Source: Verrucomicrobiota bacterium (lineage in GTDB: Bacteria; Verrucomicrobiota; Verrucomicrobiia; Opitutales; Opitutaceae). Taken from it: 16,116 bases of DNA. This document shows positions 1 through 5,398 of the stretch, one piece after another. Each line of letters starts with the position of its first letter. Position 1 is the first letter of the stretch. Below the pieces are notes generated by a model. That model was not told where the DNA came from and did not search any database. It saw only the letters and a program-made list of their open reading frames with translations. The stretch spans positions 1 through 16,116 of the forward strand of contig JAEWKR010000088.1 in NCBI GenBank assembly GCA_023457715.1, read 5' to 3'. A program made the translations under genes and the position numbers.

Positions 1-1
1 G

Positions 2-70
2 CGCGTCGTCTCAGCACTCCTCGCGGCACGAAACGCTAACGTCGATCAGCTCACCCAAATTGCAGCTTAG
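2..70 (+). CDS. possible C-terminal end of a gene that begins before the window
   Basis: An open frame enters from the left edge and ends at TAG (68-70), reading RVVSALLAARNANVDQLTQIAA. The Ala/Leu-rich composition would suit the last helix of a protein, but 22 residues are too few to identify a family, and third positions are less GC-rich than in the clear genes of this window. It could be chance. No other coding is visible before position 323. Confidence 0.22.
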   Translation, partial: RVVSALLAARNANVDQLTQIAA

Positions 71-119
71 ACGTGAGATCCAAAATCCTCGCGAGAATGA
101 AACATCCGACAACATAGCA

Positions 120-257
120 GCGCAAAAAGGCGCAGGAAGTCGGAGATTTCAGAGGTAGGGCGGTGCTTCAGCCCGCCATCGGGTGCGTTGCGATGGACGA
201 TCGCAGGCTGAAGCACTGCCCTACGCGTGGCACTTTCTGTTTCTGCGCCTTTTGCGC
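120..257. repeat. nested palindromic REP/MITE-like element
   Basis: Arms at 155-173 and 206-224 are inverted repeats matching at 18 of 19 positions (left arm GTAGGGCGGTGCTTCAGCC). Inside them CCATCG (176-181) pairs with CGATGG (191-196). Outside, the 16 bases at 120-135 pair with 243-257 apart from one extra A (GCGCAAAAAGGCGCAG against CTGCGCCTTTTGCGC). The result is a long hairpin with internal loops, typical of REP or MITE-type dispersed elements. It lies just upstream of the pseudouridine synthase gene. No transposase is nearby, so any mobilising enzyme would have to act in trans. Confidence 0.7.
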
Positions 258-322
258 GTTTTTGCGGCCATTACTCCGGCGGGCTTGCGGCGAACGGGAA
301 AGCCCGGCGGGATGGAACCCGC

Positions 323-1279
323 ATGGCACAAAGCTTCACCGTTCCCGAAGGCACTCCGCGGATGCGCGCCGACAAGGCGCTGGCGGCGGCGTTCACGGAG
401 CATAGCCGCACCGCGCTTCAACGGGCGTTCGATGGCGGCCTGGTGTCGATCAAGGGCACGGCGATCAAACGCGATCATGCCGTGGTCGGCGGCGATGTGA
501 TCGACTTCTCGTTCCCCGAGGTGACCACGTCGGAACTGAAGGCCGTGGATATCCCGCTGGAGGTGATTTTCGAGGACAAGCACATGCTCGCGCTCAACAA
601 GGCGGCGGGCATGGTCGTGCACCCCGGCGCGGCGACCGAGGACGACACCCTGGTCCACGCGCTGCTGGCGCACTGCGCCGGCGGACTCAGCGGCATCGGC
701 GGCGTGGAGCGTCCCGGCATCGTGCACCGGCTCGACAAGGAGACCACCGGCGTGATCGTGGTGGCCAAGACCGATCAGGCTCACCGCGCGCTGGCCGACC
801 AGTTTGCCACCCGGACGCTGAAAAAGGAGTACGTGGCGCTCGTGGCCGGCGTGCCGCAGCTGCTGAGCGGGAGCATCGACCGTGGGATCGCGCGCCATCC
901 CGTGCACCGCCACCGGATGACGGTGGGCGAGGGGGGGAAGCCCGCGCGCACTGACTGGGAGCGGATCGAGGCGTTCTCCGACGTCGCGGCGTTCATGCGC
1001 TGCCAGATCTTCACCGGCCGCACCCATCAGATCCGCGTGCACCTGAAATCGCTGGGGCACCCCATCCTCGGCGACCCGCTGTACGGCTGGAAGCCGGACG
1101 CGCGGATGACCGTGCAGCCCGAACGCGTGATGCTCCACGCCGAGCATCTGGTGCTGACCCATCCGGTCTCCGGCAAGGTGCTGGATCTGCGCGCGCCGCT
1201 GCCGAAGGATTTCAACGTGCTGTTGAAGGCATTGCGCAAGGTCGCAAAGCCGAAAGGGCTGCTCAAAGGATCAAACTAG
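323..1279 (+). CDS. RluA-family 23S rRNA pseudouridine synthase (RluD-like)
   Basis: Converts specific uridines in rRNA to pseudouridine; acts in the cytoplasm during large-subunit assembly. The 318-residue protein has an N-terminal S4-type RNA-binding region (about 13-65, MRADKALAAAFTEHSRT) and a catalytic domain containing HRLDKETTG, whose Asp138 is the conserved catalytic aspartate. It also has GRTHQIRVHL and the C-terminal GDPLYG motif. The S4 domain and the length fit the RluC/RluD branch; the exact target uridines cannot be read from sequence. The frame is open from ATG 227, but that start lies next to a palindromic repeat and would add 32 unrelated residues, so ATG 323 (MAQSFTVPEG) is chosen. 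The Shine-Dalgarno signal is weak. The gene converges on the phosphatase gene across a 101-base spacer. Confidence 0.93.
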   Translation: MAQSFTVPEGTPRMRADKALAAAFTEHSRTALQRAFDGGLVSIKGTAIKRDHAVVGGDVIDFSFPEVTTSELKAVDIPLEVIFEDKHMLALNKAAGMVVHPGAATEDDTLVHALLAHCAGGLSGIGGVERPGIVHRLDKETTGVIVVAKTDQAHRALADQFATRTLKKEYVALVAGVPQLLSGSIDRGIARHPVHRHRMTVGEGGKPARTDWERIEAFSDVAAFMRCQIFTGRTHQIRVHLKSLGHPILGDPLYGWKPDARMTVQPERVMLHAEHLVLTHPVSGKVLDLRAPLPKDFNVLLKALRKVAKPKGLLKGSN

Positions 1280-1302
1280 CGCTGGAGCCCGCTGCCCGGG
1301 AA

Positions 1303-1361
1303 TTTCAGATTTCAAAATTCAGATTGTGCGGTTTCGAACCTCTGAAATCTGAAATCTGAAA
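1303..1361. repeat. inverted heptamer array between convergent genes (possible bidirectional terminator)
   Basis: Three head-to-tail 7-mers (TTTCAGA, TTTCAAA, ATTCAGA; 1303-1323) are followed after a 17-base spacer by three perfect copies of the complementary word TCTGAAA (1341-1361). The bases 1302-1314 are exactly complementary to 1350-1362, giving a 13-bp AT-rich stem. GC-rich words flank it on both sides (GCCCGGG, GCCGGCGAAGCCGGGC). It fills the gap between the convergent pseudouridine synthase and phosphatase genes, where a transcript from either side could fold it. There is no T-tract, so a terminator role is inference. Confidence 0.72.
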
Positions 1362-1380
1362 TGCCGGCGAAGCCGGGCAC

Positions 1381-2319
1381 TCAAAACTGCGCGCCCAACG
1401 CGTCGGCCGCCAGACCGTAGCGCAGGTTGTACGCGGAATGCCGATATCCTTCGATCGCGGAGATGTTGGCCAGCACGACGAGGGTAACCAGCGCCGTCGG
1501 CATGATGTCGGCGCGACCGGCGGGCAGCCCCGGCACCTGCCGGCGCTCCTCGAGCGTCATGCGGGCGAGGCGGGTGAAGAGGAGCCGGAGCTGCGTCACC
1601 CGCACCAGGGGATCCGACTCCGCAAAACTTTTCCCCTGGGCCGCGCCGAGGATGGCGCGCGCCGTGGCCACCGTGCCGCCCGTGCCCACGGCCACCGCGC
1701 CGACGGGGAAGCTGAAGCGGAACGGACCCCGCACCAGCTCCTCCTGCACGTGCATCATGATCCGATGCCGCACCCGAAGCATCGGCTTCGCCGGGTCCGA
1801 CACAAACTGCTCCATCAGCCGGACGGCACCGAGCTGAAGGCTCGCGGCCTGGTCCAGCTTGCGGTCCTTGAACGCCAGGCATTCGAGGCTGCCGCCGCCC
1901 AGATCGAACACGTAGAAGTCACGCAGATGCTGAAGCGCCGGGTCACACGTGAGTCCGCGGCCGATCAGCTGTGCCTCCTCCGCGCCCGAAAGAATCCGGA
2001 TCGCGTGCCCGGTGGCCGCCTCCACGCGTTGACGGAACTCGGCGCCGTTCTTCGCATCGCGCACCGCGCTGGTGGCGACGAGCAGGGTCTGGTCCGGGGT
2101 GTGCAACCGGGCGTCGGCCAGCAGGGATTGAATGGCGTCGAGTCCGCGGGCCATGGCTTCCTCCCCGAGTTGCGGCTCCGCCTGGGAAATGCCCTGGCTG
2201 ATCCGGGCCTCGATCGTGCGCGTGTGCAGCGCCGTGATGCCACCGGCCGCGTCGCGCGCGGCGACCAGCAACTTGATCGAGTTGCTGCCGATATCGATGA
2301 CGGCAACCGGGGGGGACAT
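1381..2319 (-). CDS. Ppx/GppA-family phosphatase (short form)
   Basis: Member of the ASKHA superfamily of exopolyphosphatases and guanosine pentaphosphate phosphatases, which hydrolyse polyphosphate ends or pppGpp to ppGpp. The 312-residue protein shows the N-terminal phosphate-binding motif VIDIGSNSIKLLVA (7-20), then TSAVRDAKNG, the SGAEEAQLIGRGL segment and the second nucleotide-binding loop VFDLGGGSLE. These are all the diagnostic Ppx/GppA blocks. At 312 residues it is about the length of the two-domain catalytic core and lacks the C-terminal HD-like domains of the roughly 500-residue E. coli Ppx and GppA. Whether it prefers polyphosphate or pppGpp cannot be decided. The ATG start gives the family motif directly after MSPP. 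No Shine-Dalgarno is visible upstream (pyrimidine-rich leader). It lies 86 bases downstream of rsmI on the same strand and may be cotranscribed with it. Confidence 0.9.
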   Translation of the reverse strand: MSPPVAVIDIGSNSIKLLVAARDAAGGITALHTRTIEARISQGISQAEPQLGEEAMARGLDAIQSLLADARLHTPDQTLLVATSAVRDAKNGAEFRQRVEAATGHAIRILSGAEEAQLIGRGLTCDPALQHLRDFYVFDLGGGSLECLAFKDRKLDQAASLQLGAVRLMEQFVSDPAKPMLRVRHRIMMHVQEELVRGPFRFSFPVGAVAVGTGGTVATARAILGAAQGKSFAESDPLVRVTQLRLLFTRLARMTLEERRQVPGLPAGRADIMPTALVTLVVLANISAIEGYRHSAYNLRYGLAADALGAQF

Positions 2320-2351
2320 GGGCGGGTCAGCCGAGGAAGCAGGATTTCGCA

Positions 2352-2377
2352 GGAAAGAAAAGCCGCCGCTGGGGCGG
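2352..2377 (-). terminator. weak terminator-like hairpin after rsmI
   Basis: On the minus strand CCGCC (2377-2373) pairs with GGCGG (2367-2363) across a five-base loop, and the run TTTTCTTTCC follows (2361-2352). The five-bp GC stem plus U-rich tail is a marginal intrinsic terminator between the rsmI stop (2406) and the phosphatase start (2319). It could attenuate rather than end transcription. Confidence 0.3.
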
Positions 2378-2405
2378 GAAACGCGCAGGGTTTGCGGGGC
2401 AAGCG

Positions 2406-3128
2406 CTAAAGGACGAAGTCGCCCGGGGCGATCAAAAGCACGAACTCGCCCTTGAGACTCAGCTTCGCGAGCCGGGATTGCACGTCAGCAGCCCGGCCGA
2501 CGAGGAAGGTCTCGTGCACCTTCGTCACCTCCTTGGCCACGCAGATCGTCCGCTCCGCGCCCAGGGTGGCGACGAGATCGTCGACCGCCTTGTCGATGCG
2601 GTGGCAGCTTTCGAACAGCACCAGGGTGTATTCGAAGTCACGGTACCTGGTGAAAAACCCCGTGCGGGCGGACGTCTTGGGCGGCAGAAAACCGACGTAC
2701 AGGAACCCATTGGTGGGCAGCCCGCTGGCGCAGAGCACCGTGGCGATGGCGCTGGCGCCCGGCACCGGCACCACGGGCAGGTCGCGGCGCCGGCACTCGC
2801 GGACGATGCGGAATCCCGGGTCGCTCAGGGCGGGCGTCCCGGCGTCGCTGACCAGCGCGATGCTGCGGCCGGCGGCCAGCTGGTCGGCCAGGCGGGGCGC
2901 CGCGTCCTGTTCGTTGTGCTCGTGGTAGGGCACCAGGTCCTTCCGCAGGCCCAGCCGCGCCAGGAGCGAACCCGTCGTGCGCGTGTCCTCGCACGCCACC
3001 ACGTCGACCGTGCCCAGGATCGCCCGGGCGCGCTCGGTGAGATCGGCGAGATTGCCGATCGGAGTGGCGACCACGTACAGGTGTCCCGGGGACGCCCGCA
3101 GCGAGGGGTTCTCGGAGGGGTTGCTCAC
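2406..3128 (-). CDS. rsmI: 16S rRNA (cytidine1402-2'-O)-methyltransferase RsmI
   Basis: Methylates the 2'-hydroxyl of C1402 in the 30S decoding centre using S-adenosylmethionine. The 240-residue protein has the full family signature: GHLYVVATPIGNLADLTERA near the N-terminus (about 15-34), the CEDTRTTGSLL segment, YHEHNE, the glycine-rich SAM loop VSDAGTPALSDPG, and PVPGASAIATVLCASGLPTNGFLYVGFLP. It belongs to the tetrapyrrole-methylase fold superfamily and has the normal length for bacterial RsmI. The start codon is GTG (3126-3128); no better in-frame start lies upstream, and no Shine-Dalgarno is seen. An intrinsic-terminator-like hairpin ends about 15 bases before this start, which is unusual. 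Confidence 0.95.
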   Translation of the reverse strand: MSNPSENPSLRASPGHLYVVATPIGNLADLTERARAILGTVDVVACEDTRTTGSLLARLGLRKDLVPYHEHNEQDAAPRLADQLAAGRSIALVSDAGTPALSDPGFRIVRECRRRDLPVVPVPGASAIATVLCASGLPTNGFLYVGFLPPKTSARTGFFTRYRDFEYTLVLFESCHRIDKAVDDLVATLGAERTICVAKEVTKVHETFLVGRAADVQSRLAKLSLKGEFVLLIAPGDFVL

Positions 3129-3142
3129 AGCGCGTAGAGACG

Positions 3143-3170
3143 AAAAAATCCGGGGTGGTGCGCCCCGGAT
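3143..3170 (-). terminator. intrinsic terminator after the small lipoprotein gene
   Basis: ATCCGGGG (3148-3155) and CCCCGGAT (3163-3170) form a perfect 8-bp stem with a seven-base loop. Read on the minus strand the hairpin is followed by six T residues (3148-3143), a textbook intrinsic terminator. It sits between the lipoprotein stop (3193) and the rsmI start (3128). Because it ends so close to the rsmI start codon it could also act as an attenuator or 5'-UTR hairpin for rsmI. Confidence 0.78.
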
Positions 3171-3192
3171 CGAAAATGAAACCGCGCGGGGC

Positions 3193-3354
3193 TCAACGGC
3201 CCATGGGCTGCGACATGCCCGGGATCTGGCCCTCCCACGAGGCGGGCTGGTTCCACGGGATCGACGATTGTTTCTGGCTTTTGGTCGAGCAACCGGTCAA
3301 CGCGGTGGCGACGGCGGCGAGGACGAGCAAAGCAAACGTTTTCTTGGAAATCAT
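3193..3354 (-). CDS. small secreted lipoprotein, 53 residues
   Basis: The predicted product starts MISKKTFALLVLAAVATALTGCSTKSQ: two lysines, a hydrophobic core and the lipobox LTGC, so cleavage by signal peptidase II before Cys21 and lipid anchoring are expected. The mature part is only about 33 residues, polar and rich in Ser, Gln and Pro, with the aromatic stretch IPWNQPASWEGQIPGM. No catalytic motif is visible and the function is unknown. The frame is open to ATG 3396, but the internal ATG at 3352-3354 puts the signal peptide at the N-terminus and is preferred. Its own terminator follows at 3143-3170, supporting an independent transcript. A heptamer array separates it from malQ upstream. 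Too small to classify by eye; the lipobox makes it a likely real gene. Confidence 0.72.
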   Translation of the reverse strand: MISKKTFALLVLAAVATALTGCSTKSQKQSSIPWNQPASWEGQIPGMSQPMGR

Positions 3355-3401
3355 GACGTGGGCAGGAAGTTGAAGCGAAGACGCGCCGATGCGCAAGGAA
3401 A

Positions 3402-3510
3402 CAGGAGCGAGGGACGAGGGACGGGGGACGAGAAAGGTCCTTGGTCCCTCGTCCCTGGTCCTCTCCGGTTCTCAGGTCCCCGGTCCCCGGTCCTTCGTCT
3501 CTGGTCCTCT
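3402..3510. repeat. inverted heptamer array overlapping the malQ 3' end
   Basis: Left part (3402-3429): 7-mers CAGGAGC, GAGGGAC, GAGGGAC, GGGGGAC, then a degenerate GAGAAAG. Right part (3437-3510): GTCCTTG, GTCCCTC, GTCCCTG, GTCCTCT, an irregular stretch at 3465-3475, then GTCCCCG twice, GTCCTTC, GTCTCTG, GTCCTCT. The right words are reverse complements of the left ones (GAGGGAC against GTCCCTC), so the two halves form a hairpin. The right half overlaps the last 12 codons of malQ and contains its stop codon (3472-3474). Confidence 0.75.
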
Positions 3511-5058
3511 TCCGTACAGCGCGGCGAGTTCCTTCAGGTAGGGGGCGGATTGGTCGCGCAGGCGCTGGAGTTGCGCGGGTCGGTAGCGCCAGCTCCAGTT
3601 GCCCTGGGCCTGGCCCGGGGTGTTGAAGCGAGCCTCGCTGCCCAGGCTGAGCAGATCCTGCAACGGCACCACCGCCAGGTTCGCGGTCGAGGCATAGGCC
3701 GCCCGGATGAAATCCCACGGAATTTCCTGTCCGCTGATGCGAAAGTAGCGGCGCACGTGATCCCGCGATTTCTCATCCGTGGTCGCGTACCAGCCGGCGG
3801 TGGTGTCGTTGTCGTGGGTGCCGGAATAGATCACGGTGTTCGCGCGCACGTTATGCGGGAGGTAGAGGTTGTCCGCCTTGCCGCCAAAGGCGAACTGCAG
3901 CACGGCCATGCCCGGCAACCCGGTTGCTTCCCGCAAGGCGAGCGTGGCCGGCGTGAGGAGGCCCAGGTCCTCCGCGATCAACTTGGCGTCCGGCAGCGCG
4001 GCCCGCACGGCTGCGAAGAAGGGGAGTCCCGGGCCCGTCACCCACGCGCCGGTGCGCGCCGTCTTCGCGCCGGCGGGGACGGACCAATACGCCTCGAACC
4101 CGCGGAAGTGGTCGATGCGCACCACGTCAAAAAGCGCAAAGTTGGCGCGCAGGCGTTCGATCCACCAGCGGTACCCGTCCGCGGCGTGGGCCGGCCAGTC
4201 GTACAGCGGATTGCCCCAGAGCTGTCCATCGGCGGAGAAGTAGTCGGGCGGCACGCCGGCGACGGCGGTGGGGCGAAGCGTCTTGCGGTCCAGCTGGAAC
4301 AGCTGCGGGCTCGCCCAGACGTCTGCGCTGTCGAGGGCGGTGAAGATCGGCGCATCGCCAATGATCCCGATGCCCAGCCGGGCGGCGTGCCGGCGCAGCC
4401 GGGCCCACTGGCCAAAAAACAGGTATTGGATGAAGGCATACGCCTCGGCGCGTTCGGCCACCTGCTGGCGCCGGGGCGACTTCTGCGCGGCCGCGAGGGA
4501 GCGGATCTCCTCCGGCCACTCCCACCAGGGCTGGCCGTTCACGTGGTCCTTCAGCGCGGAGAAGAGCGTGTAGCCCTCGAGCCAGGCGGCGTTCTCCTGC
4601 GTGAAGGCGGCGAACTCGGTTTCGCCCACCGCGGGCCGTCCCCGGCTCCGCCACGCGGCGTGCGCCTTGAAGAGGAGCGGTCGCTTCTTCTCGTACAACG
4701 CCCCGAAATCCACCGCCCCGGACGACAGCGCGCGCAGCGGCGCGACGTCCGCCTCCTGCAGCAGACCGGCGGCGACGAGCGGAGCCGGATCGATCAGGTA
4801 GGGGTTGCCGGCGAACGATGAGAAGCACTGGTAGGGCGAGTCACCGTAGCCGGTCGGCCCCAGGGGACACAGCTGCCAGTAGCGGATGTCGGCCGCCGCG
4901 AGCGTCTCCAGGAAGGTGATCGCGGCCTGATCGAAGGCTCCGACTCCGTAGTCGCTGGGCAGCGACGTCGGGTGCAGGAGCACGCCCGCGGCGCGATGAT
5001 CAAGCCAGTTGAACAGCGGGGCGCCTGCGGCGGGAGCCAGGGACTTCGATGATGGCAT
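3472..5058 (-). CDS. malQ: 4-alpha-glucanotransferase (amylomaltase, GH77)
   Basis: Transfers 4-alpha-glucan segments between maltooligosaccharides or glycogen/starch fragments; cytoplasmic. The 528-residue protein begins LFNWLDHRAAGVLLHPTSLPSDYGVGAFD, the standard GH77 opening, and carries GIIGDAPIFTALDSADVWA. The catalytic blocks are VRIDHFRGFEAYWSVPAG (nucleophile Asp316), LIAEDLG (acid/base Glu363) and SGTHDNDTTAGWY (Asp416 of the HD pair). Spacing from nucleophile to acid/base is 47 residues, as in Thermus amylomaltase. ATG 5056-5058 is preferred over the longer open frame to 5310, whose extra 84 residues are non-homologous. No Shine-Dalgarno is visible. The last 12 residues (RGPETKDRGPGT) are encoded by the heptamer array, an oddity that probably does not touch the fold. 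Two 26-bp direct repeats lie in its upstream region. Confidence 0.95.
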   Translation of the reverse strand: MPSSKSLAPAAGAPLFNWLDHRAAGVLLHPTSLPSDYGVGAFDQAAITFLETLAAADIRYWQLCPLGPTGYGDSPYQCFSSFAGNPYLIDPAPLVAAGLLQEADVAPLRALSSGAVDFGALYEKKRPLLFKAHAAWRSRGRPAVGETEFAAFTQENAAWLEGYTLFSALKDHVNGQPWWEWPEEIRSLAAAQKSPRRQQVAERAEAYAFIQYLFFGQWARLRRHAARLGIGIIGDAPIFTALDSADVWASPQLFQLDRKTLRPTAVAGVPPDYFSADGQLWGNPLYDWPAHAADGYRWWIERLRANFALFDVVRIDHFRGFEAYWSVPAGAKTARTGAWVTGPGLPFFAAVRAALPDAKLIAEDLGLLTPATLALREATGLPGMAVLQFAFGGKADNLYLPHNVRANTVIYSGTHDNDTTAGWYATTDEKSRDHVRRYFRISGQEIPWDFIRAAYASTANLAVVPLQDLLSLGSEARFNTPGQAQGNWSWRYRPAQLQRLRDQSAPYLKELAALYGRGPETKDRGPGT

Positions 5059-5159
5059 GGCCGCCAAAAAAGCGAATGCAGGCCCCCGGCGCAACTGGCG
5101 GCGGCGAATTAAGATCCGGGGTTTGTGGTGACTCGACGCTGGGGTAGGGGAAAGGCATT

Positions 5160-5259
5160 CCGCCTGAAGGCGGGACAACATACCAAAGCCGCGAGCGGGG
5201 TGGTGCGGGTTTGATCCCTGGATAGGTAGCCTAAAGGCGGGACAACATACCAAAGCCGC
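5160..5259. repeat. 26-bp direct repeat, two copies 67 bp apart, upstream of malQ
   Basis: Positions 5167-5192 and 5234-5259 are identical over 26 bases (AAGGCGGGACAACATACC followed by AAAGCCGC). The first copy is preceded by CCGCCT, which pairs with AGGCGG (5160-5165/5168-5173); the second is preceded by a partly related GCCTAAAGGCGG. The pair lies 109-201 bases upstream of the malQ start in otherwise non-coding DNA. It could be a duplicated binding site or two copies of a dispersed intergenic repeat. Confidence 0.75.
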
Positions 5260-5299
5260 CGGAAAAGAAAAAGGCGGAGGGTTGCCGCCCTCCGCCTTT
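5260..5299 (-). terminator. intrinsic terminator downstream of the AraC/PocR regulator
   Basis: AAAGGCGGAGGG (5270-5281) and CCCTCCGCCTTT (5288-5299) form a perfect 12-bp stem with a six-base loop. On the minus strand the stem is followed by TTCTTTTCC (down to 5261), a good U-rich tail. It lies 100 bases beyond the regulator stop codon and would end that transcript before the malQ promoter region. Confidence 0.8.
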
Positions 5300-5324
5300 A
5301 CATCCCACATTCACCTAACCCAAT

Positions 5325-5350
5325 CCCGGCTCGTTCCTAGGCGAGCCGGG
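5325..5350. other. perfect GC-rich hairpin of unknown role
   Basis: CCCGGCTCG (5325-5333) and CGAGCCGGG (5342-5350) are perfect 9-bp inverted repeats around the loop TTCCTAGG. There is no T-run on either side, so it is not a canonical intrinsic terminator. It precedes the stronger terminator at 5260-5299 on the minus strand and may stabilise the 3' end of the regulator transcript. Confidence 0.55.
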
Positions 5351-5365
5351 CCCATGAAGGTTGAA

Positions 5366-5386
5366 AATTCCAAACTCCAAATCCGA
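5366..5386. repeat. short heptamer run at the end of the AraC/PocR gene
   Basis: AATTCCA, AACTCCA and AATCCGA follow one another without gaps. Read on the minus strand, in the phase RTTTGGA, they follow 12 bases after the regulator stop. Only one orientation is present. Weak alone; listed because it shares period and position with three larger arrays in the window. Confidence 0.4.
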
Positions 5387-5398
5387 AGTTTTCCTCCC

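Noticed and set aside
3..158. Open frame at the left edge in a second reading frame
   Set aside because: Composition (Ser, Arg, Asn and Gln runs) does not resemble coding DNA of this window, and it runs into the palindromic element.
227..322. Longer N-terminus for the pseudouridine synthase from ATG 227
   Set aside because: The extra 32 residues are unrelated to the family, and the start lies directly beside a palindromic repeat arm.
2977..4821. A 614-codon plus-strand frame opposite malQ and rsmI
   Set aside because: It is antisense to two clear genes, runs through the heptamer array and has low-complexity Arg/Gly/Ala composition with no recognisable motif.
5059..5310. 84-residue N-terminal extension of MalQ
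   Set aside because: It would translate the 26-bp repeats and a terminator hairpin; the family's usual N-terminus begins just after ATG 5058.
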